Shown here: in pieces, positions 55,879-64,000 of the stretch
Numbering within the stretch: position 1 is the first letter of the stretch
Layout of the letters: each line of letters starts with the position of its first letter
NCBI GenBank assembly: GCA_016700115.1
Contig: CP064999.1
Coordinates: 1,798,001 to 1,862,000, forward strand
Direction of reading: 5' to 3'
DNA: 64,000 bases
Source: Sphingobacteriales bacterium
GTDB taxonomy: Bacteria; Bacteroidota; Bacteroidia; Chitinophagales; UBA2359
Position numbers and translations under genes: made by a program
Notes under the pieces: model-generated
What the model was told of the DNA's origin: nothing
The model's input: the letters and a program-made list of their open reading frames with translations, nothing else
Databases searched by the model: none

Positions 55879-56442
55879 GTGAGTCGGAAAGACCAAATCA
55901 GAGAGATTGCTCAGGCTATGTTCAGAGAAAAGGGGTATGCTGCTACCTCTATGCGCGATTTGGCGGCTGCGGTGGGAATTGAAGCAGCCAGTTTATACAA
56001 CCATATTAAATCGAAGGAAGAACTGCTGAAGGAGATATGTTATGATAGCGCCGAAGAGTTTTTTACTGCCATCAACAAAGTAACCCACTCAACAGCAAGC
56101 GCTGATTTGCGCTTGACCTTCGCCATTCAGGAACACGTTAAAGTAGTGACCAATAACTTAGACGGATCGGCGGTTTTTCTGCACGAGTGGCGGTTTTTGA
56201 CCGAACCCTACCTTTCGGAATTTAAAGCCAAACGGAAGTACTACCGCCTTGAGTTTCAACAGCTCATTGAACAAGGCATCGCAACAGGTGTTTTTAAACC
56301 GGTAGATGCAAAATTATACAGCCTCTCCATCCTATCTGCCCTGAACTGGATTTACGACTGGTACAAACCCGATGGGGAACTGACCCCCGAAACTTTGGCC
56401 GCACAGTTCAGCTACCTAATATTGGAAGGACTGAACAGGTAA
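55879..56442 (+). CDS. TetR/AcrR-family transcriptional regulator
   Basis: A 187-residue protein if started at GTG 55879 (VSRKDQIREIAQAMFREKGY). An in-frame TTG at 55858 lies inside the -7 box and is rejected. The helix-turn-helix is TSMRDLAAAVGIEAASLYNHIKSKEELL; the C-terminal domain is a typical ligand-binding helical bundle (HEWRFLTEPYLSEFKAKRKYYRLEFQ). It probably represses its own promoter through the palindrome at 55841. It is followed 13 bp later by a Fic gene and then by paaABC, so it may control phenylacetate breakdown, as TetR-type regulators of paa genes do in some bacteria. The ligand is not known. Confidence 0.85.
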   Translation: MSRKDQIREIAQAMFREKGYAATSMRDLAAAVGIEAASLYNHIKSKEELLKEICYDSAEEFFTAINKVTHSTASADLRLTFAIQEHVKVVTNNLDGSAVFLHEWRFLTEPYLSEFKAKRKYYRLEFQQLIEQGIATGVFKPVDAKLYSLSILSALNWIYDWYKPDGELTPETLAAQFSYLILEGLNR

Positions 56443-56455
56443 AACATGGATCACA

Positions 56456-57919
56456 ATGCAATTAGATGATAATATACAAGTACAATTTGATGAGATAGCA
56501 AAGATTCAAGCCGTAATAGAGTCATTGCGCCCTTTTTCACCCGATGCCGAAGCACGGGTCATGCAAAAGTTGCGCTTAGATTGGAATTACCACTCCAACG
56601 CAATAGAGGGAAACACGCTGACTTATGGCGAAACCTTAACTTTCCTGCGATACGGACTCACCGCAAAAGGCAAACCGCTAAAAGACCATTTGGATATTAA
56701 GGGACATAACCAAGCCATTGAATGGCTCATGCAGTTTGTCAGGAATAAAGAAACCCTGACTGAAACCGATATTAGAAACTTGCATTGCATGGTCTTAGTC
56801 GAACCCTATCAATCGGAGGCGGAAACCCATAATGGACAAAAAACTCTAAAAACCATCACCATCGGAGAGTATAAAAAGCAACCCAACCATGTGCGCACTA
56901 CAACCGGTGAAATTCATTACTACGCCGCTCCTGATGAAGTAGCTCCCCGAATGTTTAGTTTAATCAGTTGGTATCGTGCAGAAAACGAAAAACAAACGTT
57001 GCATCCAATTGTCATAGCGGCAAAGTTTCATCACGAGTTTACCGCAATTCACCCCTTCGATGACGGAAACGGCCGAATGGCGAGACTGTTGATGAATTTA
57101 ATTCTGATGCAACATCACTATCCACCCATAGTGATTAAACAAGACAAAGCCTCCAGAAATCAATACTACTTTGCACTCAGCCAAGCCGATGCAGGAGATT
57201 TATCGCCTTTAATTGTGCTCTTAAAAGAACAACTAATTCACTCCTTACAAATTTATATTAAAGCCGCTAAAGGCGAAAGTATTGAAGAACCTGATGATTT
57301 TGAAAAGGATGTAGCACTTTTTAAAAAAGAAATGGATGGATTGGAATCCGTGAAACCCACTCGCACCCTTGCAATACAGGTAATGGTCTATGAAAAAACA
57401 CTTGCTCCTTTAGTTACAGCTTGTTTTGAAAAGCTAAACCAACTTTCAGACACTTTTGTAACTACTTTCCACTACGCAATAGATAATGACTCAATTCAAA
57501 ACCAAGCAGTTACAGTCAATTTTTATAAACCGCTTAAAGATGGAAAGTGGCAATTTAAGGATGAAAAAGCACGAATTCTTGCAGATGGCTGTCAGAATTG
57601 GCTGCAATGGAAGCTCGTCACAAATAAAGACGATGAAGAATGTCTCTCTTTTGGAGTTTTTTATCAAGGCTTTAACAAAAAAGACTATCAACCATTCAAC
57701 ATCAATGCCCAATTTTTTGTGCGTTTGGGAGCAATGCAGTACGACATTTATTTTGGATTGAGCAGAGAAATCGGCAGTATTCAATATGGTGGACTACAAC
57801 CCTACTTTACCCGATACTACGACCAAAACATCAGTACCGAAGAAATCAGTACCTTTGCTCAAACAATCGGCAAAGAAACACTAAGTTTCATCAAACAACA
57901 GTTAAAACAAATACCCTAA
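56456..57919 (+). CDS. Fic-domain protein with N-terminal inhibitory motif (probable AMP-transferase)
   Basis: A 487-residue protein. The active-site motif HPFDDGNGR (199-207) is intact, with the catalytic His in first place. The N-terminal segment holds SNAIEGN (47-53), which fits the inhibitory-helix motif (S/T)xxxE(G/N) placed before the Fic core, so this is a self-inhibited class II Fic protein. Fic enzymes transfer AMP or another nucleotide part onto protein hydroxyl groups. The C-terminal ~200 residues (~285-487) match no domain I recognise. It starts 13 bp after the TetR stop and ends 30 bp before paaA, so the four genes may form one transcript. The target is unknown. Confidence 0.85.
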   Translation: MQLDDNIQVQFDEIAKIQAVIESLRPFSPDAEARVMQKLRLDWNYHSNAIEGNTLTYGETLTFLRYGLTAKGKPLKDHLDIKGHNQAIEWLMQFVRNKETLTETDIRNLHCMVLVEPYQSEAETHNGQKTLKTITIGEYKKQPNHVRTTTGEIHYYAAPDEVAPRMFSLISWYRAENEKQTLHPIVIAAKFHHEFTAIHPFDDGNGRMARLLMNLILMQHHYPPIVIKQDKASRNQYYFALSQADAGDLSPLIVLLKEQLIHSLQIYIKAAKGESIEEPDDFEKDVALFKKEMDGLESVKPTRTLAIQVMVYEKTLAPLVTACFEKLNQLSDTFVTTFHYAIDNDSIQNQAVTVNFYKPLKDGKWQFKDEKARILADGCQNWLQWKLVTNKDDEECLSFGVFYQGFNKKDYQPFNINAQFFVRLGAMQYDIYFGLSREIGSIQYGGLQPYFTRYYDQNISTEEISTFAQTIGKETLSFIKQQLKQIP

Positions 57920-57949
57920 TCAATTTCATCACCTCAAAATACGTTTATT

Positions 57950-58939
57950 ATGTACGGAGGAGGATATATTTATGACCCTGAAAAGAAAGATCAGGCTAAC
58001 ATTGTGGAAGACCCTGAAAAATTGGCGCAATTTGAGGCCAAGATTGACAGCGGTGAAAAAATAGAGCCGAGCGATTGGATGCCCTTTGAGTATCGTCGCC
58101 AACTGATTCGAATGATTGAGCAACATGCTCATTCCGAAATTATTGGAGCCTTGCCGGAAGGCACCTGGATTACCCGCGCTCCCGGATTTAAGCGCAAAAT
58201 GGCGTTAATTGCAAAAGTACAGGACGAAATAGGGCATGGACAGTTGCTGTATGCTGCTGCCGAAACTTTGGGCAAACCGCGCGAACAGATGCTGAACGAC
58301 CTGATGAGCGGCAAATCCAAATATTCCAATGTGTTTAATTACCCCGCTAAAACGTGGGCTGATGTTACGGTGATTGGATTTTTGATTGATGCGGGTGCTA
58401 TCATCAACCAACTGGCCAACTCTAAAGGCTCTTATGCACCTTATTGCCGTGCTTTGAAGCGAATTTGTGCCGAAGAATCTTTCCATCTGAAACAGGGTTA
58501 TGAAGGTTTTGTGTATCTGGCAACCGGTACTCCGACCCAACGCGCCATGTTGCAGGATGCGGTTAACCGTTGGTGGCCACCTATTATGCACTTTTTCGGG
58601 CCGGCCGACAAGGTTTCGGTTCATACCGAGAAACTGATGCGCTGGCAGGTTAAAATGGATACCAACGACAATATGAGGAACGAATTTTTAGAGCAATATG
58701 TCCCCAAAATATGGGAGCTCGGAATTACCGTACCCGACCCTAACCTGCGGAAAAACTCCGAAACCGGACGGTGGGAATATACCGAACCTGATTGGGAGGA
58801 GTTTTTCAGAGTCATTAACGGACATGGTCCCTGCAACAAAGAACGGCTCGATGTGCGCAAATGGGTTGAAGAAAGCGGGCGTTGGGTAAGACAAGCATTG
58901 TTTAAAACCAACGAAATGTATAAAATGCCGTTGGCATAA
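57950..58939 (+). CDS. paaA: 1,2-phenylacetyl-CoA epoxidase, catalytic subunit PaaA
   Basis: A 329-residue protein starting MYGGGYIYDPEKKD. Diiron-binding features are visible: QDEIGHGQ (D92-H96) and CAEESFHLKQGYEGF (E175, E176, H179), plus the highly conserved NRWWPPIMHFFGP. PaaA binds the diiron centre and, with PaaC, forms the core that epoxidises the ring of phenylacetyl-CoA using O2. Electrons normally come from PaaE. It is followed by paaB after an unusually long 160-bp gap containing a hairpin, then by paaC. paaD and paaE are not in the window, so they must be elsewhere if the enzyme works. Confidence 0.95.
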   Translation: MYGGGYIYDPEKKDQANIVEDPEKLAQFEAKIDSGEKIEPSDWMPFEYRRQLIRMIEQHAHSEIIGALPEGTWITRAPGFKRKMALIAKVQDEIGHGQLLYAAAETLGKPREQMLNDLMSGKSKYSNVFNYPAKTWADVTVIGFLIDAGAIINQLANSKGSYAPYCRALKRICAEESFHLKQGYEGFVYLATGTPTQRAMLQDAVNRWWPPIMHFFGPADKVSVHTEKLMRWQVKMDTNDNMRNEFLEQYVPKIWELGITVPDPNLRKNSETGRWEYTEPDWEEFFRVINGHGPCNKERLDVRKWVEESGRWVRQALFKTNEMYKMPLA

Positions 58940-58990
58940 CAACACCATTCGGTATGGTTCAGGTATAGTTGCCCTTAGGGACAAAAAACA

Positions 58991-59011
58991 AATTTCAGGC
59001 TTTCTGAAATT
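58991..59011 (+). promoter_or_regulatory. Hairpin in the paaA-paaB gap
   Basis: AATTTCAG and CTGAAATT pair perfectly around GCTTT. A shorter inverted repeat, ACCATTCGGTATGGT, lies just after the paaA stop (58944-58958). They could stabilise the paaA message or attenuate read-through. Confidence 0.45.
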
Positions 59012-59099
59012 CCCTGAAACGTATTTGAGACTAAACAGCCTTGTGTAAAAATATCAGACCTGAGCCTTTTTTACTAAATCAACAACCATTTTCATTACC

Positions 59100-59489
59100 A
59101 TGTCATCTTTAGACCCCCGAATTAACCGCTTAGATTTGGTAAAAACTGCAAACGCAGAAACCATCTCTCAACATCAGCATTGGGAAACTTACGAAGTGTT
59201 TGTTCAGGCAAAACGAGGTGGGCACCATACCCATGTTGGTTCACTTCATGCTGCCGATCACGATATGGCACTGATTTTTGCCAAAGAACAATTTGCCCGC
59301 CGCGGTCAATGTCATAATTTATGGGTGGTTAAGACCAGCGATGTTTTTGCCCTTGATACAGAGGATGCAGATATGTTTGCTGAAAACAATGAAAAAAAAT
59401 ATCGCAACCCGGGAGGATTTAAAGTAAGTGATAAAATCACCGCTTACAAAAAAAGCCGGAAACAGGATCAAACAGATAATAACGATTAA
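59100..59489 (+). CDS. paaB: 1,2-phenylacetyl-CoA epoxidase subunit PaaB
   Basis: A 129-residue protein, slightly longer than the ~95-residue E. coli protein at both ends. The core HWETYEVFVQAKRGGHHTHVGSLHAADHDMAL...ARRGQCHNLWVVKTSDV is the PaaB family signature. PaaB bridges PaaA-PaaC heterodimers in the epoxidase complex and has no metal site. The tail from residue ~105 (GGFKVSDKITAYKKSRKQDQ) is Lys-rich and probably flexible. Located between paaA and paaC (24 bp to paaC). Confidence 0.92.
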   Translation: MSSLDPRINRLDLVKTANAETISQHQHWETYEVFVQAKRGGHHTHVGSLHAADHDMALIFAKEQFARRGQCHNLWVVKTSDVFALDTEDADMFAENNEKKYRNPGGFKVSDKITAYKKSRKQDQTDNND

Positions 59490-59513
59490 CTTACTTAAAC
59501 CCCGAATATCCTC

Positions 59514-60272
59514 ATGAATACAGATGCTATTAAAGAACTGATTTATAAAATGGGTGATGATGCGTTAATTCTGGGACATCGCAACTCAGAGTGGACCGGT
59601 ATTGCCCCGACTTTAGAAGAGGACATTTCTTTTTCGTCAATTGCACAAGATCAGATAGGACATGCCCTGGCATTATACACGATATTGCACGAATCATTAG
59701 GCGAACCGAATCCGGACATGATCGGGTTTGCCCGGAAAGAAGCAGCGTTTAAATGCAGTCATTTGGCGGAACTTCCCGGCGGTGAGTATGATTTCAGCCT
59801 GATTCGCCATTTTTTGTTTGATCACGCTGAAATGCTGCGTTACCGCGCTTTAGCCGAATCTTCCTATAAACCCCTTGCTCAGTTGGCCGGGAAGATTATA
59901 GGGGAGCTTAAATACCATATACTTCATGCAAATACCTGGGTGCGGCAGTTGGGCAACTCGACTGAAGAAGCTAAAGCGCGCCTGCAAAGTTCGCTCAATG
60001 TTTTGATGCCTTATGCTTTAGGGATGTTTGAACCCGGCCCGTTTGAGCAAACTCTTGAACAGGAAGGAGTTTTCATAGGCGAAGCTGCGCTTCAAACGCA
60101 ATGGCTCGTTTCTATTGAGGCAGTTATTGGTCAGACAGCCCTGCAAATGCCCGACATTAAAACACTTACCCCTGTATTTGGCGGGCGATATGGCTATCAT
60201 ACAGAATACCTGAACCCGTTGTTGGACGAGATGACAGAGGTATTTAGAATTGACGAATCGGCTGAATGGTAG
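59514..60272 (+). CDS. paaC: 1,2-phenylacetyl-CoA epoxidase structural subunit PaaC
   Basis: A 252-residue protein of usual length, with the same helical fold as PaaA: ALILGHRNSEWTG, EEDISFSSIAQDQIGHALAL, ERK-free DHAEMLRYRALAESSYKPLAQLAGKI and ELKYHILHANTWVRQLG. In the known complex PaaC supports PaaA structurally and does not bind the catalytic iron pair. It is the last gene of the cluster: the next gene, serS, is convergent, 94 bp away. Confidence 0.93.
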   Translation: MNTDAIKELIYKMGDDALILGHRNSEWTGIAPTLEEDISFSSIAQDQIGHALALYTILHESLGEPNPDMIGFARKEAAFKCSHLAELPGGEYDFSLIRHFLFDHAEMLRYRALAESSYKPLAQLAGKIIGELKYHILHANTWVRQLGNSTEEAKARLQSSLNVLMPYALGMFEPGPFEQTLEQEGVFIGEAALQTQWLVSIEAVIGQTALQMPDIKTLTPVFGGRYGYHTEYLNPLLDEMTEVFRIDESAEW

Positions 60273-60366
60273 GGATTCCTGCAACAAACGATATTTGCAG
60301 TACAGACACCTGAACAGTAAAAAATCAGGATGTTCTGTTTGTCTTTTAAAGGCAGTTGCTAATTTT

Positions 60367-61644
60367 TTAATCTCCAATCTTGTCAAACCCGGTATAAGCC
60401 CGAAGCACTTCGGGAATGGCGATTCCGGTTTGGGTTTGGTTGTTTTCTAACAGGGCTGCAACAATACGGGGCAAGGCAAGTGCACTGCCGTTTAAACTGT
60501 GGAGCAGTTTGTTTTTTTTAGTCTCACTGTCCTTAAATCGCAGTTTTAACCGGTTTGTCTGAAAAGTTTCAAAGTTAGATACAGAACTGACTTCAAGCCA
60601 TCGTTTTTGTGCGGCTGAATACACCTCAAAATCATAGGTCAGCGCAGAGGCAAACGACATATCCCCTCCACATAACCGCAAAATTCTGAAGGGCAGTTGC
60701 AGTTGTTTTAACAAGCCTGAAACATGTTGCACCATTGTCTCCAAAGTATCATAAGATTTGTCCGGGTGTTGAATCTGTACGATTTCGACTTTATCGAACT
60801 GATGCAGGCGGTTCAGTCCGCGCACGTCTTTTCCATAAGAACCGGCTTCGCGCCGGAAGCAGGGCGTATAGCCGCAAACCTTAACCGGCAGGTCTTCTTC
60901 TTTGATAATCTCGTCTCTGAAAATATTGGTCAGGGGTACTTCAGCAGTGGGGATGAGGTAAAACCCGTCTGCCCCGACATGGTACATTTGCCCTTCTTTA
61001 TCGGGCAGTTGTCCTGTTGCATAAGCGCTGTCTTCGTTGACCACATGCGGTACCTGCATTTCCAGATACCCGGCCGCAGTGGCTTCCTTTAAGAAAAAAT
61101 TGATCAGCGCCCGTTGCAGTTGAGCGCCCTTTCCAATATAGACCGGAAATCCCGCACCGGTTATTTTTACACCGAGTTCAAAATCTATGAGCCGGTATTT
61201 ATGGGCGAGATCCCAATGAGGAACTGCATGTTCAGGCAAATCGGGCAGGTTGCCATGCGAATATACCACTTCGTTGTCTTCGGGCGTTTTGCCAACAGGC
61301 ACTGATTGGTGTGGCAAATTGGGGAGTTGAACCAAAGCTTCGTGCAAATCAATTTCGTTTTGTTTGGCTTCCTGCTCTAATTGATTGACTGTTTCTTTGA
61401 TGGCTGTGGATTGTGCTTTAAGTTGTTCGGCTTCTTCTTTCCTGCCGGATTTAAATGCGTCTCCCACTTCTTTTGATAAAGAATTGATTTGACCTAAAGC
61501 GGCATCTAAAGCATGTTGGATGGTTTTGCGCTTTTCGTCTAAAGCAACAACGGTATCAATCAAATTCAGATGGGCGAAATTTTTTACCGAAAGTCGTTTT
61601 TTAATCTCATCCGGGTTGGTTCGTATCGCGGTCAGTTCCAGCAT
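60367..61644 (-). CDS. serS: Seryl-tRNA synthetase
   Basis: A 425-residue class II synthetase that charges tRNA-Ser. The N-terminal coiled-coil arm (~30-105: LGQINSLSKEVGDAFKSGRK...LEQEAKQNEIDL) grips the long variable arm of the tRNA. The catalytic domain has motif 2 (GYTPCFRREAGSYGKDVRGL), HQFDKVEIVQI and motif 3 (SLNGSALALPRIVAALLEN). Starts at 61644 (MLELTAIRTNPDEIKKRL), with a TATCTTTG box 20 bp upstream. It is a single-gene unit, convergent with paaC. Confidence 0.96.
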   Translation of the reverse strand: MLELTAIRTNPDEIKKRLSVKNFAHLNLIDTVVALDEKRKTIQHALDAALGQINSLSKEVGDAFKSGRKEEAEQLKAQSTAIKETVNQLEQEAKQNEIDLHEALVQLPNLPHQSVPVGKTPEDNEVVYSHGNLPDLPEHAVPHWDLAHKYRLIDFELGVKITGAGFPVYIGKGAQLQRALINFFLKEATAAGYLEMQVPHVVNEDSAYATGQLPDKEGQMYHVGADGFYLIPTAEVPLTNIFRDEIIKEEDLPVKVCGYTPCFRREAGSYGKDVRGLNRLHQFDKVEIVQIQHPDKSYDTLETMVQHVSGLLKQLQLPFRILRLCGGDMSFASALTYDFEVYSAAQKRWLEVSSVSNFETFQTNRLKLRFKDSETKKNKLLHSLNGSALALPRIVAALLENNQTQTGIAIPEVLRAYTGFDKIGD

Positions 61645-61664
61645 AAAGGATTTTTTTAAGTGCG

Positions 61665-61696
61665 CAAAGATAGGTAATTCTTAAAATGCTGCCAGA
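61665..61696 (-). promoter_or_regulatory. Promoter of serS
   Basis: On the minus strand: TCTG (61696-61693), 20 bp spacer, TATCTTTG (61672-61665). The leader is only about 13-15 nt. Confidence 0.6.
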
Positions 61697-61731
61697 AAAA
61701 ATAGAACGTGTTTGTTTTAATAGAAACAGAA

Positions 61732-61771
61732 AAACCCCCGATGTTGCCAAGGGCAGTCAAATCGGGGGTTT
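61732..61771 (-). terminator. Rho-independent terminator of atpDC
   Basis: On the minus strand, AAACCCCCGAT pairs with ATCGGGGGTTT and is followed by TTCTG; the loop is ~18 nt. It lies 34 bp after the atpC stop. Confidence 0.8.
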
Positions 61772-61804
61772 CCGTTATTATATCGCGCGAAATATGCGCT
61801 GAAA

Positions 61805-62053
61805 TTATAGTTCAGTGGCGGATTCGGCCAAAACAATGACATTGTTATTCAACACTTCGGCAAATCCGCTGCTGATGTCAATGAGTTTCACGGTTTTACC
61901 GGTTGTAATTTTAATGCGTCCGCTTTTTAGGGCTGAAATCAGGGGGGCATGCCGGTCAAGCACTTCAAACATGCCATCAATACCGGGAAGCTGAACGCGG
62001 TCGGCTTGGCCTGAAAATACCTTTTGGTCGGGGGTTATTAATTCGAGGTTCAT
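61805..62053 (-). CDS. atpC: F1Fo ATP synthase epsilon subunit
   Basis: An 82-residue protein that forms only the N-terminal beta-sandwich: MNLELITPDQKVFSGQADRVQLPG(IDG), FEVLDRHAPLISALKSGRIKI, DISSGFAEVLNNNVIVLAE. The C-terminal two-helix domain of the ~135-residue E. coli protein, which inhibits ATP hydrolysis, is absent; short epsilon subunits are usual in Bacteroidota. Forty-one bp downstream of atpD in the same transcript. Other ATP synthase genes are not in the window, so the operon is split. Confidence 0.93.
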   Translation of the reverse strand: MNLELITPDQKVFSGQADRVQLPGIDGMFEVLDRHAPLISALKSGRIKITTGKTVKLIDISSGFAEVLNNNVIVLAESATEL

Positions 62054-62094
62054 GTTTTGAGCCGGTTAAATCTTTTTAAAAATCGGGTAGGGGA

Positions 62095-63606
62095 TTAATT
62101 GTTTTCTGCCTCAGCAAGTAATTTCTTGCCTTTTTCAATGGCATCATCAATAGTACCGACTAAGTTGAAGGCTGCTTCGGGATATTGGTCTAACTCACCA
62201 TCCATGATCATGTTAAATCCGCGGATCGTTTCTTCAATCGGCACAAACACTCCCTTTAATCCGGTAAACTGTTCGGCTACGTGGAATGGCTGAGAGAGAA
62301 AACGCTGAACGCGACGGGCACGAAGTACGACCAATTTATCATCTTCGCTCAATTCATCCATACCTAAGATGGCAATGATATCCTGAAGTTCTTTGTAGCG
62401 TTGCAAAATGGCTTTTACCCTTTGAGCAGTCTGATAATGTTCTTCACCGACAATGTTGGGGGTCAGAATTCGTGAAGTTGACTCTAACGGGTCAACGGCG
62501 GGATAAATACCAAGAGCGGCTAATTTACGGCTCAATACCGTAGTAGCGTCAAGGTGTGCAAAGGTAGTAGCCGGTGCGGGGTCGGTCAAGTCATCAGCAG
62601 GTACATATACAGCCTGAACTGAGGTGATTGAACCGCGTTTGGTGGAGGTGATACGCTCCTGCATCAACCCCATTTCTGTAGCCAAAGTAGGCTGATAACC
62701 TACTGCCGAGGGCATACGTCCAAGAAGTGCAGAAACTTCGGAACCTGCCTGTGTAAAGCGGAAGATATTGTCAATAAAGAAAAGGATGTCGCGTCCGCTG
62801 CTGTCGCCCTCGTCTCCGTCGCGGAAATATTCGGCAACGGTCAACCCGGACAAGGCCACACGGGCACGCGCTCCGGGAGGTTCGTTCATTTGTCCGAAAA
62901 CCATGGTGATAAAGGATTCTTCGAGCAGTTGGTTGTCAACTTTGCTTAAATCCCATGCGCCGGTTTCTTCAAGGTTGTGAATAAAGTCTTTACCATATTT
63001 TACCACATTTGCTTCGACCATTTCGCGAAGCAGGTCATTTCCTTCGCGGGTACGCTCACCAACACCTGCAAACACAGACAATCCGGAATAACCTAATGCG
63101 ATGTTGTTAATCAACTCCATGATTAATACCGTTTTACCTACCCCGGCACCACCGAACAACCCGATTTTTCCTCCCCGCAGGTAAGGCTCTAACAGGTCAA
63201 TTACCTTGATACCCGTAAAAAGTGGTTCAGCTTCGGTTGAAAGGTCTTCGTAGGCGGGCGGCTGACGGTGAATGGGGTAATGCTTCTCAGATTTGAGCGC
63301 TCCAATTCCGTCAATTGTATTGCCGATTACATTGAAAAGACGACCTCTGATATTATTGCCTACCGGCATTCGGATGGTCTGGCCGGTATCTACTACTTCC
63401 AAACCCCGCATCAAACCGTCGGTAGAATCCATCGCAATGGTACGAACGCTGTCTTCTCCTAAATGCTGCTGACATTCTAATACTAACTTCGTTCCATCTT
63501 CCCGGATTACCTCTAAGGCACTCAAAATCTCCGGCAAATGACCGCTTGGAAACGATACATCTATGACCGCACCTACAATTTGCTTAATTTTACCTGCTTT
63601 AGCCAT
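62095..63606 (-). CDS. atpD: F1Fo ATP synthase beta subunit
   Basis: A 503-residue catalytic subunit. Walker A GGAGVGKT at residues 152-159, the ERTREGNDL and DNIFRFTQAGSEVSALLGRMPS segments (nucleotide-binding and DELSEDD catch-loop further on) and LATEMGLMQERITSTKRGSITS are all present. It makes ATP from ADP and phosphate, driven by rotation of gamma. It is slightly longer than the E. coli protein (460), with an insert near YLRGDEGDSSGRD-type positions usual in this phylum. Co-transcribed with atpC from the promoter at 63647-63678. Confidence 0.97.
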   Translation of the reverse strand: MAKAGKIKQIVGAVIDVSFPSGHLPEILSALEVIREDGTKLVLECQQHLGEDSVRTIAMDSTDGLMRGLEVVDTGQTIRMPVGNNIRGRLFNVIGNTIDGIGALKSEKHYPIHRQPPAYEDLSTEAEPLFTGIKVIDLLEPYLRGGKIGLFGGAGVGKTVLIMELINNIALGYSGLSVFAGVGERTREGNDLLREMVEANVVKYGKDFIHNLEETGAWDLSKVDNQLLEESFITMVFGQMNEPPGARARVALSGLTVAEYFRDGDEGDSSGRDILFFIDNIFRFTQAGSEVSALLGRMPSAVGYQPTLATEMGLMQERITSTKRGSITSVQAVYVPADDLTDPAPATTFAHLDATTVLSRKLAALGIYPAVDPLESTSRILTPNIVGEEHYQTAQRVKAILQRYKELQDIIAILGMDELSEDDKLVVLRARRVQRFLSQPFHVAEQFTGLKGVFVPIEETIRGFNMIMDGELDQYPEAAFNLVGTIDDAIEKGKKLLAEAENN

Positions 63607-63646
63607 GTTTATTGGTTCTGATTATAATCTTTTTTAAAATTTGCCG

Positions 63647-63678
63647 CAAAGATAGAACTTTTGCCTCAATAAAGCAAC
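63647..63678 (-). promoter_or_regulatory. Promoter of atpD-atpC
   Basis: On the minus strand: GTTG (63678-63675), 20 bp spacer, TATCTTTG (63654-63647). The leader is about 35 nt. Confidence 0.65.
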
Positions 63679-63885
63679 TTGACCTCTAAATTAAGGACAA
63701 AAAAACGGCTTTATTTTGAACCTGATATTCATCAGTCATACCTTATCTTTTTTAAAAGTCAGTCTCCCAACTTGTGTAATCATAATTCCTGTGAGCCTTT
63801 TGAATAATCACACCCTGCAATTTGGCGATTCAGAACTGCCCTTTACATTCTTGGTGATAGTTTGGTGCACGCAAATTTTAGGGTC

Positions 63886-64000
63886 TGCAAAATCTTATTG
63901 CGCCTCTGCATTGGGTTATTGTGCCTCCGCAATGCTACTAAGTATCCCTGCAATACTTTAAATCACCTCTGCATAGGCTTATTGCACCCCTGCATTGGGT
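63886..64000 (+). repeat. Exact 21-bp tandem array (array 2, running off the window)
   Basis: TGC (or CGC) recurs at 63886, 63907, 63928, 63949, 63970 and 63991, with flanks such as TTATTGCACCCCTGCATTGG that match array 1. The same frame is open and reads as heptads (VCKILLR, LCIGLLC, PCNTLNH, LCIGLLH). Six units are visible. Confidence 0.8.

Larger units (their letters stand above)
63607..64000. other. Intergenic region to the right edge, 394 bp
   Basis: Holds the atpD promoter and, from 63886, a second 21-bp array. Between them (~63700-63880) no credible gene or RNA is seen. Confidence 0.5.

Noticed and set aside
63716..63961. 81-codon plus-strand frame at the right edge
   Set aside because: It runs into the 21-bp array in a different frame from the Cys heptads, and no start context or homologous feature was seen.

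Overview
The window looks like a chromosomal segment of a Bacteroidota bacterium, plausibly a Saprospiria or Chitinophagia relative. The reasons are the many secreted proteins ending in a type IX secretion (T9SS) type A sorting domain (YPNP...GxYxY...K), promoters of the Bacteroidota form TTTG-N19-21-TAnnTTTG, the near absence of Shine-Dalgarno sequences, a short AtpC, and housekeeping genes with Bacteroidota-like sequences. The lineage below phylum is an inference.

Layout. (1) 1-16.6 kb: the tail of a pectate-lyase-like/PKD gene, a cytoplasmic helical protein, a 4,204-residue T9SS adhesin (five parallel beta-helix modules in the order A-B-B-B-A, ten tandem EGF-like repeats, Ig/PKD-like repeats) and a small secreted protein. 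(2) 16.8-18.1 kb: a gene graveyard with a transposase fragment abutting a 3'-truncated CoA-transferase, and a decayed copy of the 3' end of the gene at the left edge. (3) 18.1-26.3 kb: housekeeping genes: two small membrane proteins, cvpA, yqeY, a glycosyltransferase, a UvrD/PcrA helicase and uvrB. (4) 26.4-45.6 kb: an amplified array of T9SS cargo genes, in which a beta-helix protein gene alternates with a beta-propeller-like gene. It carries duplicated promoter/leader/signal-peptide regions with poly-G tracts, intercistronic hairpins and palindromic in-gene repeats. The last member is broken by an IS1182-like element that itself contains an IS630-like element. (5) 45.7-51.7 kb: a 1,974-residue solenoid surface protein on the minus strand. 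(6) 51.8-63.6 kb: an alkyltransferase-like protein, recN, an amine oxidase, a TetR regulator with a palindromic operator, a Fic protein, paaABC, serS and atpC-atpD.

The most unusual signals are three. First, the signal-peptide coding regions of two paralogous surface proteins contain homopolymeric G tracts: G10 in frame at 33018-33027, and G9 out of frame at 27169-27177. This is the signature of phase variation by slipped-strand mispairing. Second, two tandem arrays (26.40-26.66 kb, and 63.88 kb to the window end) have an exact 21-bp period with no indel. Each keeps one reading frame open that encodes a Cys-containing heptapeptide repeat. Third, the T9SS array shows repeated segmental duplication, palindromic elements translated into linkers, and a three-level nested insertion whose inner level can be reconstructed to the base.

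All functional calls come from reading motifs. No database search, alignment program or folding program was run.
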